This document shows positions 43,970-57,019 of a stretch of DNA of 64,000 nucleotides, in pieces. The DNA is from Dermatemys mawii. Its lineage: Eukaryota > Chordata > Testudines > Dermatemydidae. Location: contig ML677335.1 of the NCBI GenBank assembly GCA_007922305.1, forward strand, positions 43,320,804 to 43,384,803. Reading direction: 5' to 3'. The position numbers were made by a program, and so were the translations under genes. Under the pieces are notes generated by a model. The model saw nothing but the letters and a program-made list of their open reading frames with translations, was not told the origin of the DNA and did not search any database. Each line of letters starts with the position of its first letter. Positions within the stretch are counted from its first letter, which is position 1.

Positions 43970-44150
43970 GCTCTGCTGTAGTGACTGGATCAAGGGATTG
44001 GGAGTCAGGACTCCTGGGTTCCATTGCTTGTTTTCCTATTGACCTGTAAGACTTTGGGCGAGTTGCTCCCCCAGCCCCGTGCCTCTGTCCCCAGCAGTTA
44101 AATGGGGGTTTAATACTTTCGCACTAGCGGAAAGTGCTGGGAGAATCCCC
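43970..44150 (-). repeat. MIR-type SINE (reverse)
   Basis: GGGAGTCAGGACTCCTGGGT, GACTTTGGGCGAGTTGCTCC, CCGTGCCTCTGTCCCC and TTAAATGGGGGTTTAATAC. Confidence 0.8.
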
Positions 44151-44289
44151 CAGCAAAAGCTGCTCTGACAGTGCTAAGCAGCATCTGACCATTAAAGGTC
44201 GGAGTGCTCTGCCGAGGAGGAGGAGTGTTTGGCTCTGAGGTTTCACTTCAGTCCAGTCTATAGAGAGGGCCCAGCCATGGAGTTTGGCA

Positions 44290-44935
44290 CAAGACGATCA
44301 ATTCTCCAATTTGTTAAGGGCATTATGAATTCCAGTCCTGTGCTCCAAAGTGCTTGGTGTCATCTGCAAATTTTAGAAGCATAATTTCCACTCCATTTTC
44401 CAAATGAAAATATTGAACAGTACCACACCCTGAACTGATCCCTGTTGGACCCACTAGGTACACTCTCTCCGTTGAACAGCCAAATATGGAGGAGGACTTT
44501 TGGAGCATAGGGTTTCAATCAGCTGTGAAGCCACTTTATACTACTGTAATTGCATCTAGACCACATTCTCACAAGCAAACTAGGGAAGTGTCCTATGTCA
44601 AAAGCCATATTAACACCAAGATAGATCACATCTACTGTTTACTCACCTCCAGTAGGCCCGTAACCCTGTCAAAGAAGGAAATAGCATTGGCTTGGAATGA
44701 TTTGTTCTTGACAAATCCACGCTCACTAGTCCTAAGAACCAAGTTACCTGTAGGTGCTGACAAACTGATTGTTTAGTAATGTGCTCCAGTAATCTTTCCA
44801 AGTATGAAGTAAGGCTAGCCAGTCTGTAAGTCCCAGGGTTCTCTTTGTTCCCCTTTTAAAGATAGGTATTGTCTTGTTAATGGATAGGAAGATGTTCTTT
44901 TTTGGGGATCTCAGATGAGAACTGGGGCACAGCAC
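44290..44935 (-). mobile_element. CR1 LINE internal fragment (reverse transcriptase)
   Basis: On the minus strand, frames carry CR1 reverse transcriptase pieces: LLKFADDTKHFG at about 44385-44350, and TIPIFKRGTKRTLGLTDW near 44870, where consensus reads VPIFKKGD then NYRPVSLT. Large internal stretches are frameshifted. Confidence 0.88.
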
Positions 44936-45109
44936 CTGGTTTGTAAAGGCCACAAAGATGGAAGCAGGAACCATTTCCTGTTTCTGCAGACTAGACATTT
45001 CAGCAAAGTTTAGAATTCCTTGGTGCTCAACAGTGTGAAACTCCCCTTTCTCCTTCACAAAAGGCTTTAATGCTCCTTCGCATCCAGGCTCACAACTGGC
45101 CAGAGTTTC

Positions 45110-45250
45110 AGAATTGTCCCTGTTCCCATTGGACAGATGGGGAGCCTGAGGTACAGAGAAGGGAAATGACCTACCCAAGGCCCTATACAGCAAGGCAGTG
45201 GCAGAGCCTGAAAGAGAAGCCATCAGTCCTGACTCCTGTTCTAACAGACA
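45110..45250 (+). repeat. MIR-type SINE
   Basis: CATTGGACAGATGGGGAGCC, TGAGGTACAGAGAAGGG, AATGACCTACCCAAGGCC and GCAGTGGCAGAGCC. Confidence 0.85.
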
Positions 45251-45654
45251 GCAAACCCCCAGAGGCAGGGATAGAGCCTGGTGGGAAAATTTCATTGAAA
45301 CCGTTTGTCAGAAAATCCCATTCAGACTAAACCAGTTGGTTTATTGAAATCGTAACAAGTGGGATGAAAATTCTTTGCAAAAATATTTTGTTGCAAAAAC
45401 AAAAGTATCTCCTGTTTGTCATAGTGTGTTAAATTGTCTCATCACACACAAAGAGGAGCTGCTTAGCTCAGACTGAAGCATCTTATCTAATTTTCAAGAT
45501 CTAAGTAGTTGCTGCTCTGAATTTCAAAAATAATACACAAATAAAATAGCCTATTTCAGCTAATCTATTATATTAGTCTTATCTGAGTAAACGTGATAGG
45601 ACCCCTCATATTACTCATTGCTACTAGTGAGACTCTCCAACTGATCCCCATCCT

Positions 45655-45815
45655 CCACCCGCTGTGAGATAGGTAGGAGCTGATTGTCATCCCTACTTGA
45701 AAGAGGGAGAAGCTAAGGCTGAGAAAGGAGAATTGACTTGTCTTAGGTCACACAGCCAGTCAGTGGCACAGTTGGAATAAGACTCAAGAGCCCTGACTTT
45801 CAAACTAACCATCGG
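45655..45815 (+). repeat. MIR-type SINE
   Basis: GAAAGAGGGAGAAGCTAAGG, GTCTTAGGTCACACAGCC, AGTCAGTGGCACAGTTGG and AAGACTCAAGAGCCCTGAC. Confidence 0.85.
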
Positions 45816-46905
45816 TCTTGAATTTCATACATTGATTGACCTGAATAAAGTGTTCTCAAATGAGCTCCAGACCAGCAATAGTTCATAGTAATTATTCAGC
45901 AATTATTTTAGGAGAACTGGAATATTAGAGAGACTCATGAACTGCTCAGAGACAATTAATGCAGAGAAGCAGCAAAATTCAAACTTATGACTGGTTATGA
46001 CTTATTTACTTGGTCTTAAAAGAGAACAACAATAACCCCCTGCTCAGCCAATCAGGGTAGAGCCTGAGAGGTGGGAGGATGAGGGTTCTCACCAAAGAGC
46101 CCAAAGGATGGCCCAGGTAATCAGTGGGGATCATTGTCCAAGCACTATTTCAGCTCCACATTTTTGGGTGTGTCTCCCACAATGGGAGCTGCAGAGCACC
46201 CCGCAACACACACCCCTCCTGGTGGTGGGAGGGGAACGGGGAAAGGAGAAAAGTAGTAAGAGATGAAGAGAAAGAAGGGAAGGATTGAGGAAAAGATAAA
46301 ACAAACAAACAAAAAGGACAATGTCCCCAGTGATTCTAAGTGATCCTAGGGTGAGGAATAAAGTTCTGCCACTTTAAGCTAGTGTTTTCCATGCCTAGAA
46401 TTCAGCTGGCACCAGAGAGATCAGACTGAACAGGTTCCAAACCTCTTGGAGGCTCTTACCTTCCGAACAGCGACATCTGTTTTCTAGTAAATTCAGTAAA
46501 AGAAAACTCCAAAGAGGTTCCTCCTTGCGCTCATGTACCTGAACCCTAATACTCACTCGAAGAGAGGCCTCAAAAAGGAGACTTCCTGAAGCAAAGCCAC
46601 AGGGGTCACTGATTTTTCCCTGGTCCTGCGCCCCTGTCATACCTGGCTGATGTCAGCATCTCTTTGTGAGGTCACCATTTCCCCACCTACTTTGACCAAT
46701 AGGCTGAGGTCCTGCAAAAGGCCTTTGTGATGTCACTGCCACATCCACCCCTCCCCTGCAGTGCTAATGTCCTGCTGCTGGCCAGACACTTCGGAGGTTC
46801 AAGCTACTCCCTGTGGATCATCCCACTCAATTAGTGTTCATTCTAGGAAGCAAACCGGCTAGACAGTAAAGCCTCAGAGGCTGCTCCCAATGCTACGCTC
46901 GGTTT
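45816..46905. other. no gene recognised
   Basis: Unique-looking sequence, with a short CAAA tract near 46298-46315. Confidence 0.4.
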
Positions 46906-46909
46906 TTTT

Positions 46910-47245
46910 AGAAATTCATAGACTTTATGGCCAGAAGAGACCATTACAGCATCGAATCTGACCCCTGCATATCACAAGCCTCCTGTATACCATGATAGCT
47001 ATTTCTGGGGCAAACACATTCCAAAAAGGCACTTAGTCTTCATTAAATGGCACCAAGAGATGGAGAATCCACCACTTCCCTTAGTAGCTTGTTCCTGTTG
47101 TGAATCATCCTCGCTGTTAAATATTTGTGCCTTATTTGTAATATGAATATGTCTCTCTTCACCTTCCAGCCATGGCGTCTTGTTATGCCTTTCTCTGCTA
47201 GATTAAAGAGCCCTTTAATACTTTTCTCTCAATTAAAGCACTTCA
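46910..47245 (-). mobile_element. CR1 LINE 3' end
   Basis: AAATTCATAGACTTTATGGC, CAGAAGAGACCATTACAGC, AGAGATGGAGAATCCACCAC, GTGAATCATCCTCGCTG and CACCTTCCAGCCATGG. Confidence 0.9.
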
Positions 47246-47394
47246 GTGAAGTCACCTTTCAGTCACTGCAGACGAAATATTTTCTGTTACCCAGCTGGTT
47301 CTAATGCATGTGAACCTTGTTGCAAAAGACGTGCTCTGGCTCAGTCCCATGTTCTGGTTGGCTGAAGGAACCACTCGGTGATATTCTACAGCCT

Positions 47395-47455
47395 GAGTTG
47401 TACATATGCACATAATGGTCCTTTCTGATCTTAACGACTCTCAGTCTATACATTT
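47395..47455 (+). mobile_element. short CR1 3'-terminal fragment
   Basis: AATGGTCCTTTCTGATCTTA followed by CTCTCAGTCTATA, the last ~50 bp of a CR1. Confidence 0.55.
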
Positions 47456-47929
47456 TCTGCTGCTAAGATGGTAACTCTGGACCCATTTTCTCATTCACTT
47501 TCAGTTGGAATAATTTAAATCCAGGCCAAAGGATTCCCTCTTCCATTGTGTCTTCAGCACCTTTGAGAAAAGACACAGTTACTGTTAGCCCCCAGGTTTC
47601 CAGTTTCAACCTGTCCCAGGGTGAGATGGCCAGGAAAGGGGTTGGGGCCCAATTGCACCTTGCCCAGGTTATGCAGCTCCCTTAGGGTGAAAGGAACAAG
47701 TGTGGGGTCCTGTGACAAGCAGCAGCATATAGAAGCACATATCCATGATTTTGTACACATCCCACACAAGAATATTAATGATCATTGAGTTATTAGTTTG
47801 AGTGATATATTACAGGCCACCTTTTGATATATATATATAATACCAACAGCGTGTTAAGTGTAGGTAGCATGCCAGGCCTGAAAAGAGTTGCTGACAGAGT
47901 AATGAATCACCAATTGACCTCTGTGGTGC

Positions 47930-48770
47930 ACTCACCTTATAGTAATTAGATCACGGTTCCTTACTTTGCTTATGAGATCATCATGTGGGACTGTGGTCAA
48001 ATGCTTTACTACAAATCAGATCACCACTGCTTCTCACCTGATAGGCTGGTTTGACATGATTGGTTCTTGACAAATATAGGCTATTATTTAACACCTTATC
48101 ATCTAGGTGCTTGTGAACTAATTGTTTAACAATCTGTTCCAGTATCTTTCCAGATATCAAAGTTAGGCTGTCTGGCCTATAATTCACTGCCTATAATCCT
48201 CTTTGTTCCCCCTTTTAAAGGTAAGTACTATGTTTACCCTTCTCCAGTCCTCTGAGCCCTCACTCATCTTCCTTGAGTTCTTGACAATAAATTGCTAATG
48301 GAGATTGCATCAGCTACTTCTTTAAGTACCTGAGGATAAATTTCCTCAGGCTCTGCTGACGTGAATACATTCAGCTTACCTCTAACCTGTTCTTTCCCTG
48401 TTTTGGCTTGCATTCCTTCCCCCTTGTTAATATTAATTGTCTTAAGTATCTGGTCACAATAGGCAAAATAGGCATTAAACACCTGAGCCTTCTTGATGTC
48501 ATCCATTATTAGCGCTCCTTTCCTGATAAGTAGAGGTCCGACATGTTTCTTTATCTTCCTCTTGCTTAAAATGTATTTAAAGAATATCTTCTTATTGCCT
48601 TTTGTGTCCCTTGCTAGACGTAACTCATTTTGTGCCTCAGCGGTTTTGATTACCATGAGACCGATGAACCTGCCATGGCTTCTGGCCCTGTCGAACATTG
48701 TCCCTTCTCACATTAGGTGGCAAGGAACTGCAGAATCTGTTCCTTAAGGTACAGGACATGCCACATCTAC
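47930..48770 (-). mobile_element. CR1 LINE internal fragment (endonuclease-RT linker and RT)
   Basis: Minus-strand frames: ELRLARDTKGNKKIFFKYI then KAQVFNAYFA (48.63-48.45 kb), TSAEPEEIYPQVLKEVADAI (about 48.36-48.30 kb), then NYRPDSLTLISGKILEQIVK (about 48.18-48.12 kb). This is the CR1 order from the linker into reverse transcriptase. At least one frameshift separates the parts. Confidence 0.93.
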
Positions 48771-48774
48771 CCTA

Positions 48775-51650
48775 GTTTATAGATGTGTCTAATCCACTGA
48801 TCTACCATCTTAGCGCAAGACATGCCATTTAGATAATTCCTGTAAAGAGTCTTCATGTCACCTCCAGATGGCATGCTAGGTGGCAAGAACAAGCTTCTAA
48901 CATAGCCAGTACCTGTCTCATAACAGACCCGATAGTCCAGCCCCTAGGTTTTGACCGTGCATACCATCTGTGGACATAGATCAACCACTTCAGATTCAGA
49001 GTTAATGACTAAGAGGGGCTTTTGCGATTCTCCCCTTTGTTGCTGTGCCCAGTTAGAAGATATAGGCCACATTATGTGCAGCCTGCAAGATCAACGAGAT
49101 TCCTTCATGGATTTGCACAATACCCTTTCCTCAGCTATTGTTTGATTCAAAGTGTCTTAACCAATTATGTTAGTCTAACATGTATGTAAATACAATCACA
49201 ATACCAAAGATACATAAACTTATCCAAACTCCGGGCGGGGTTAGTCCAGTTTGCCAACTTTTTAGTCATTTTAAGGCTATATTAAGATATTTAAAGCAGT
49301 TATTATGGCACAGAAATTCTGCTGATTGTGTGCGTGTGTGTGCGCGCGAGTATGTGTGTGCGCGCGTGAGCAATAGACAGATAATGAGAATATCTTAGGG
49401 GGCCTAAATTATTCATTGCGATTCACCGCTGCGTGTTACTTCAGTTTTACACCTATGCAAGTGCACTGAAATTCAGCGAGTAGTATAGAGATGAGTCAGG
49501 CCCAATATTTGTTATAAATTCAAGCCAATTTTCAGTTCACTTGTTGTTTGCCAATCAGCCCTATTTCTGCTGATCCCTAGTTCTAGTGTTCACTCCTCCA
49601 TTCCAAGCTCCTGTCGAGGAGAGGATCTATGACAAGGCAGCATTTGATATCCATGGGAACCGATGTCCCAACACCTAGCCCTTTTTGGACCTCCCTCTGC
49701 AGTCACAGCAGCCTGGATCCCGCTCCAGAACATGCCCCCTTTGCTGGGGAGCCTGCAGGCAGGTGGAGAGTCACGGGCTGAGGTCTCTGCATGAGCATTG
49801 ACTTTAGGCCAAGGAGTAGGCTTGGTCTGGGCTGGATGGTGTTATCCTTGAAGCAGCTGGTGGGAGTCATTGCCCCGAGACAGAGCTACGATGATGGGGT
49901 TGGGGGAACCCTCACTGACTGGCCATCATGGGGGATTGATCGGTTCTGACTGGCTCTTTCTAACAGCTGCGTTCCACATGGTATCTGACCCCGACCTGGA
50001 ATGGTCACTCCCAGGTTATGACTCCAGTCAATGGCTTCTGCATACAGGCTAGGGCATGTCACCCTAAAGTTCTGGGGAGAGCTGCTTTTTGCCTCCAGCA
50101 ATAGCTGGACCCAAAAGCACTGGTAGGGCTGCAGGTAGGCCCAGCTCTGCACCCTGTTCCAACCAGATGCCCAGGACACCCCACTGTGTACACACTGCTC
50201 CCTGAGTGCTGGGTCTGAAGCGGCTGGGAGGGCTTATGGGAACAGAGCGCCCCTTGCTTGGAATCAGCCCTTACAGTGGCATTCACTGTCCTGTGCCTCC
50301 TCCAGTCTGAGTGCTCCCACTCCTGGCCTGGGGCAGCAGGTAGTAGTGCATCCTGCAGAAGATCAGCCCACTACACAGCTGGGATGTTTCAGGGAGGGAG
50401 GAGGAGGATCAACCCCATGAACCCCTTAGGCCAGCTGTTCCTGTCTGCATCTTATTCTGGATATGTTCAATTTCAAGTGGATTAACAAGTGACTATCAGG
50501 CTACTTTCACTTACATGTGGGGCCGAGATCAGGCAGAGCTCCCCTGTGACTGACTTCCTGACGGCCACCCATTTCTTCTGCTCCAGCACTGGGCCCTGAA
50601 TTTTCTGGGCGTTGTTTGTCTGAAATCCTTGGTTTGTGACGTGCTCCATAAATACTGGCTGGGCAAAGGTTGTTCCAGTCTCTTTCAATGAGCAAGTAAC
50701 AGCAACGGCAATGCAGGGACAAATATTTATCCATTTGGAACTGTAGCTCTCTCCGTTGCAGAGTCCGTGCTGTGAGAGATTTATAAAGCTCAGCAGTCAA
50801 AACCTTGCACCCTAAAATGAGGCATTATACTTAGGAAACCTAAAGATTGCATTTGTATGGAACAGGGAGGCTGCCAGCAAAGTGTGGATCTCCTCAGGAG
50901 AGCCAGAAGATGAAGTAAATGATTGATCTTTTGAGTTCTGAAATCCATATATGTTACAGTGCAGCTCTGTAAATTGTGTGAAATGCTTTAGCAGCCCTAC
51001 AATCATCATCTTTCATAAAGAACAGGCGTCAGTGCACTATCTGGCCTGCAGGAAGATAGCTCCGGGGGATTATGAAAACGCTTACAGCTTGAGCCGGGAA
51101 ACGAACCAAGAAAAACACTGAACCTTAGAAAAAACTGGAAGCGTTTTTCCTTGTTTAGAGGTTTTGCTGAATTATTCCTCACAGTCCAAGCTAGTTGTAC
51201 AGTAGACTCTGCTCTGGAAGAATAGCTTGCAAGGCAGCCCTAGTTCTGCACTTTCATAAGGTAGCAGAGTTAACACCGTATACTGCAGCAGTGCACAAGC
51301 ACTATAATCTGGTCTTGTATGGTTGACCTTTTGCGCCAGCATATTTATACATATTTTATAACTGAATACTCCACCACTGTAGACTCACACTTGGCAGGTC
51401 AATGGTAGAGGCCCAAGGTGGGTAGACAATCCATTTTAATGTAAAATATCTTCCCACTAAGTGGACTTTCTCATGAAAAAAATTAATAAATCTGTCTTCA
51501 GAGCAGGGTTTGAATAGTGAGCTGTAAATACAGCCTAGAGCCATACACTGAACAAGAAGAAAACAAAATGTTGAATAGCTGCTCAGTAAGTGAGCATCAT
51601 CCATCCTGTGCACTGAATCAGGCAGGGCTCCTGTGGAAATGTGATTGTTG
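48775..51650. other. no gene recognised; GT-rich microsatellite
   Basis: 49328-49370 is a (GT/GC)n microsatellite, GTGTGTGCGCGCG in style. The rest is unassigned; open frames near 49.9-50.8 kb have no recognisable domain. Confidence 0.45.
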
Positions 51651-51654
51651 TTCG

Positions 51655-51795
51655 CAGTGTAGTTGTCGCCGTGTTAGTCTCAAGGTATGAAAGAGACAAG
51701 GGGGCTGAGGCTATATCTTTTATTTGACCAACTTCTGTTGGTGAGAGACAAGCTTTTGAACCACATAGCTCTTCTTCAGGTCTGGGAAAAGGAAC
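51655..51795 (-). mobile_element. Penelope-like terminal element, second subfamily
   Basis: Plus strand GTAGTTGTCGCCGTGTTAG, then CTTTTATTTGACCAACTTCT and GTTGGTGAGAGACAAGC, ending near CTTCAGGTCTGGG. It shares the GTGTTAGTCT head and general plan with 1567-1762. On the minus strand it holds CTGAAGA (51779-51773), a helix-like segment, and AAAA at 51757-51754 in the GAAA position. Class assignment by analogy. Confidence 0.6.
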
Positions 51796-54428
51796 TCCTA
51801 GCTTCACTGCAAAATGGAAGGTTACCCCGAGGGAATTCCGCACCATTGCGCAACACAGAACTTTATGTTGTTCACGCAGAATTTCCTGTCCCCATAGAAA
51901 TGGGCTACAGTGTTGTTGGCCATGACTAGGGGCCACTGGACCCAGCAGAGCCCAGCTCACCTATAGAAGACGCTGCCGGGGGAAGTGAGGGAGCTAGCAG
52001 CTGCAGTTCCCAGCATTTCCTGAAGGAAGGAGAGGGCGGCACACAGGAAGCTCCATGCAAGTCTGGGACTGAGCATTAGGCTGTTTCTTCATCAGGATCC
52101 CTGGGCTCTGGCACAGAAGGGGGTGCACGTCTATTGGCTGAAGGGCCCCCTGTGGCTGGTCTCTGGGAGAGGTGGGGAAGATGTCTGGCCCCCTGGCTGG
52201 GCTTGGGGGGCACAGAAACAGGAACTAGGTTGTCATAGGGTTCTTTAACTCTCTACTCCTGTGAGGAATTTGTGTGACACTTGCTACAGACATACTTGCC
52301 GCAGATATTTTGAAATAAATTACAAAAATAATTGGAACTGGTGTGATTATAGTGTTATTTTGACAAATAAAATTGGCAGAATTTCAAACATCATGTGCAG
52401 AATTCCCCCAGGAGTACAAGGTGGAACAAATTGTTTAGCATAATTAGTTAGCACACATTGTAGGGGACCATTCAAGGTAGAGTGGCCCATTAACACCTAT
52501 GCAATTATAGGACAAGATGACTGAGTAGCATAATACACACACAGATGATGCAATGGGGTGCACTCACCCCTCACAAGCACCCCCTGTCTCAGTGTGTATG
52601 TCTGCACTCTCTCACTCTCTCTCTCTGTTTGTGATGGGTCTTTGATGACTCAGTCCTCCAGCCACAATCACAATCTGAATGTGAGATAAAAATCAAACTC
52701 CTTCCAGGATATACATCCTATTTCAGCACACTCTATGATCCCTCAAGCTTCAGTCCTACCTCTGGGCTCACTCCTCAGTCAGGCCAGCAGGACCTATCAC
52801 AGTATCCTGGTCAAACTGTTTCTCAGCCCTTTCTGGGATCACTCAAGTTGTCCCTACTCTGCAAGCAGTCCCGGCCCAGATGTGGGGCTCCGTCCCTGGA
52901 GACTCTTCACTTGTTTGGAACTTTCTGATCTCAGGTCTTCAGCTGGGCCACTAAAAGAGTTCAGTTCCCCTTCTGAGATGCCTCAATGCCAGGTCTCTTT
53001 TCCAGTTGCCAGTGAGAGAACCTAGGCCTGCCCTCTGCTCTGGGTCCCAGCCCAAGGACCCTATAGAGAGCAGCCACCTACCATGTCCCTTTAAATAAAC
53101 AGCATCACTGCTACAATTCCCTGGGCCTCTTCTCCATGGCCCCAGCACATTCTTCACCCTTACCTTAGGGTCTTATCCTGATTGAGTCCCAGCAGCCAGC
53201 CCAGAGCACCTTCAAGTTCCCCCTGGCTTCTGCCAGCACTGCTCTCCCTGTGGTCCTGTAGCTCCCTCAGCCAGCCAGCCAGCCAGCCAGACACACCATC
53301 CACTCTCCTCCAGCTCTAGTAAGAAACTGATCACATCACATTGCAGCCTTGTGCTACAGCTCCTTTTATATGGGCCTGCTGGGCCCAGATTGGCTGCTCC
53401 CTGCAGCCGCTCTGATTGGGTGTGTCCCACATCACCACTCTAGGCAGCATGGAGGACTCTCTCCACTGTCCTTTTCTGGGGCAGGTTGTGGCGCTGACAT
53501 GAGACCTCCAGCAGGAGGCCTCGGGGCCTAGACCACTCCATCACAGGGGCCAAGAATGAAGGCTGCACAAGCAACCTTAATCCTGGCATTTCCTAACTTT
53601 TCAGTGCTTGACTTTGCAACTTAATAATGTTCTAGCAACATAGCTTTTGTGTGAGTACTATATACATACATAGGGTTTACATTTCCATATGCATTGATCT
53701 GAATTCTTTCCTTAGGTTCTTTAAACAGCTATGGGAGAAGGTAGCAGACATCACACATTGGCTTCTCTCCCTTCAGTGTGAACTTGGGATGTCAAGGAAA
53801 AGCAGACCCCGGAGTCATGAATGAGTCTGAAGCCTGAGCTAATTCCCCAGTACACAGATGCATCAGACTTACCAAGCAGTATGGTCACACCTTACCAGGC
53901 CCTGAGTTTCCACAGGCATTTGCTTCCGTATTGTCCTGGCTCATATTTATTAATCTCACTTGGCTCTTGGATGGTCTGTTCTTTCACTGTAGTAAAGTGT
54001 CCTAGAATCATCAAAGTTAGCAGTGGGCAAAGGCTTAGAGAGCCATTTCCAAAGACATCCTCTAAGATTGAGAGTGCAGCTGCACTCTCACAGTTCCTGC
54101 TGGCTGCAATTTTTGCAGACACAGTCATTTGAAGGCAGGTGCAAATATTCAAAGTGAGGCTCCTAACTACTAATTGCTCCTTTATACAAGCTAGCTAGAC
54201 ACCTTTTTGGTGGGATTTGCAAAGACACCTAGGGGATTTTGGTGCCCAGTTTCTATTAATGCCTACCTTTAGGCAGCTTTGTAATCTCTTTCCTGAATTC
54301 TGTCATTTGCATATGTAACTGCACATGCAAAATCACAGCCATAAATAGTTACTTATGCAAAATTGCACGTGCGCTCATAGAAACGGCAGAGTTGAGGCTC
54401 TTTTGAAAATGTGACTCTTCGTAGTTTG
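51796..54428. other. no gene recognised; possible old repeat and simple repeats
   Basis: 52250-52440 (AATAATTGGAACTGGTGTG, TTTTGACAAATAAAATTGGC, GCAGAATTCCCCCAGGAG) resembles an interspersed turtle repeat that I cannot classify. 52607-52627 is CT-rich and 53267-53294 is (CAGC)n. Confidence 0.4.
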
Positions 54429-54690
54429 TCTACACAGCAAAGAAAAAACCCAGGTCTGTGGCAGCTGACTCGGGCTTGCGGAGCTCAGGCTCAGGGATTG
54501 TTTGTTTGGCCTTCTGGACTCAGGGTGGAGACAGGGCTCTAGGACTCCACAGGGGTGGGAGGTTTCCAGAGCTCGTGTTCCAACCCAAGCCCAGAAGTCT
54601 ACACAGAAATGAAACAGTCCTGCTGCTGAAGCCCCATGAGCATGAGTTCACGCTAGCAGGCCAGCCACGGGTTTTTCTTTGCTGTGTAGA
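54429..54690. mobile_element. MITE with long terminal inverted repeats
   Basis: Left arm 54429-54451 (TCTACACAGCAAAG, then AAAAAACCC) and right arm 54669-54690 are inverse copies differing only by one A in the A-run. About 260 bp in all, no coding capacity. Confidence 0.85.
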
Positions 54691-54779
54691 TGTACACTTA
54701 GACTCAGAGCATTAGGTCTGATTCCATTAGCAGTAGCTCACTTAGGCTCTTCAGGCCTCTACTCCCTATCCCCAATTTG

Positions 54780-55110
54780 GAGGACTGGTCAGAATTTTCT
54801 GTGTGGAAAATGTTTCTGATGGAAAATATGGTTTCATTAAAAACACAGTTTCCCATGGGAAAATTGCAATTCCAGCAGGAAAGCTCCACCGTGTGGGAAA
54901 AAAAAATAAAAAGTGTGGGCAACCCATTTTCTTTCACTTTCTGACTGATTTCCAATTGGTTAAGGTTGCAAAGCAGTGAAAAAATGTAGGTTTGATTCTT
55001 CTGTCTTACTTTTTCAAATTCTCCTGTGTGAGACTTGGAAACTCACAATCGGAAAATCTTGAAAGGGAATTGAAAAATCCCCATGGGAAAAATTCCTGCT
55101 TTCCAGGCAA
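54780..55110. mobile_element. AT-rich repeat, fragment
   Basis: GAAAATATGGTTTCATTAAA, CCCATGGGAAAATTGC, CAATCGGAAAATCTTG. Related in style to the GAGCTGGTCAAA family; no termini identified. Confidence 0.4.
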
Positions 55111-55151
55111 CTCTACGAATGTGTTTCAAGATCTGATGCAGCTAGAGTCTC

Positions 55152-55450
55152 AGGCCTTGTCTACAACAAATTCTTTGCCAGTACAGCTATTAGCTGTATT
55201 ATCTGTACTGGCAGAGCCCTCTTGTGTAGAGACAGCTTATGCCAAGAGAAGGTGTTTTTTGCCCAGCTTACCACCACCATTCTTATGACATTAGCTATGC
55301 TGACAGAAACCCTCTTTTGTTGACACAGCTGAGTCTATATAGGGGGGTTTGATGGCATAGATCTGACAGCTGGGGATGTGTGATTATTTTCACACCCCTG
55401 ACCAAGGTAGCTTTGGTGAGAATACTTTGCAGTAGAGACCTGGCTTCAGA
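55152..55450. mobile_element. MITE (GGCCTTGTCTAC family)
   Basis: Left AGGCCTTGTCTACAAC; right GTAGAGACCTGGC, whose inverse GCCAGGTCTCTAC is similar. The interior has AGCTGTATTATCTGTACTGG. Comparable to 18068-18320. Confidence 0.6.
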
Positions 55451-57015
55451 AATCTCCAACAACAGAAGCTGGGAAGGTGTGGTTGGTTTTCCATCTGATG
55501 ATGGTAAGAACAATGAGGGTTTTATGTGATATGGCCAGAGGCTTCCTGATGTTTGGACTGTGCTAAATTAAATATTTAAACAACTGATCTGTGCACTTGA
55601 TTGTTCACCTCTCAGTCATGATGAGCCCCGAGGATTAACTGATAAAGGTGGGCTGGGGTAGCTAAGCCAGATGTGCCAAAGTCAGAGCTTTCCCTTGTGG
55701 CCTCCTTCCGCAGTAGTTCAAAGAGTAGCCAGTGGTTTTGCTTGTATTGCAAATTCACCATTTCAAATTGATTTCCCCTCTGTTGTGCCTTGGCCCTTCC
55801 CTTGCATTGTAGATCTAACAGCCTGCCTTCTCAGCAGCATTGATCACACCACGCTGAGCAGAGCCCTGCGCATGTCCCCTCTAACTTTGCCCAGCAGGGT
55901 TGTGTGATGTGCATGAAGAAGTGAGTTCCCCTCGGCACTTGAAGGGTCTGTTTAATTTGCTGGGCAGCCTACACTACACTTTAACTGATTTTCCCCAGTA
56001 AAATTTTCAGATCAATTTGTGCCTGACCCTGCACCCCTTACTCTGCCAGGCAGTTCTTACTCATCTCATTGGCCTAGTGGGACAGCTCGGGTTGCCAACT
56101 TTCTAATCAATCACCCTAGCCCTACCCCTGCCCTAACCTCCTGCCATGCCCCGCAGAGGCCCTGCCTCCTGCTCACTACATTCCCCTTCCCTCCCAGCAC
56201 ACTCTCCTAGACTGACATGGAATTCCCGGGCAGATACTTCCATTTCCTTTGTACTGACATGGCCCTGGGCACAGCTAGAGAAACATCTTCTGGAAGAAGG
56301 CCTGATGTTAAAGTGTTACAAGGCCCCCTTGGAAATGTACTGCACTTTAAAGTGAACCTTTATTCCAAAATAAGCATATGAGCCAGTAGCTAAGGCAGAA
56401 GATGTGGGCTCAAGTTCTAATTCTGCCACATCCCCTCTCTGTGAAGCACGGTCACAATATTGGGCTCCTATGTACAGTGCTGTGCAGCATCAGAGCCAGG
56501 AGTGTGTCACAGTCACAGATGACTTTTGTCCTAGTGCCAAATGTGGATGATGATCAACGAAGCCAGAGGTTAGTAAGAGAGAGACAGCCCACATGACTGC
56601 ACGCACTGAGAAACCTTGACAACCCTGCAGCATTGTAAACCTTCTTTATGGCACCTGGCAGCCCCAGAGGTGCCAAGAGCACGTTGCAACTGGGGAAAGG
56701 CTGGGGAGGTTGGTTCTCCTTGGGCCTTCTCCCAACCACACTAATTTACAAGCAGCTCCCGCAGCAGAAAGGGAGTATGGACGCGTTTGAATATAGATTA
56801 GGGCAAGGCCAGGGTTTGGGCTCTGATTTTGAGACTCAGTCTGGGTTCAGACACCAAACAAGCAAAATTGGCCCTTTTCAGATTTGCATCAAACCCAGAA
56901 CCAAGATCCTGGGAGCGAGCTTAAAGCTGCAGGTGGAAATGAAATATTTAACAGCACAGACAATTCAACAGGGAGGCCAGTTGTGTGGGATGTTCCTTAA
57001 AATCAGACATGTCCT
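55451..57015. other. no gene recognised
   Basis: Unique-looking sequence; a possible MIR fragment (reverse) at 56380-56470. No exon recognised. Confidence 0.4.
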
Positions 57016-57019
57016 AGTT

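Noticed and set aside
42000..57000. Further host exons left of CALY
   Set aside because: I scanned the longer frames for known domains and found only transposon-derived matches; short exons could still be missed.
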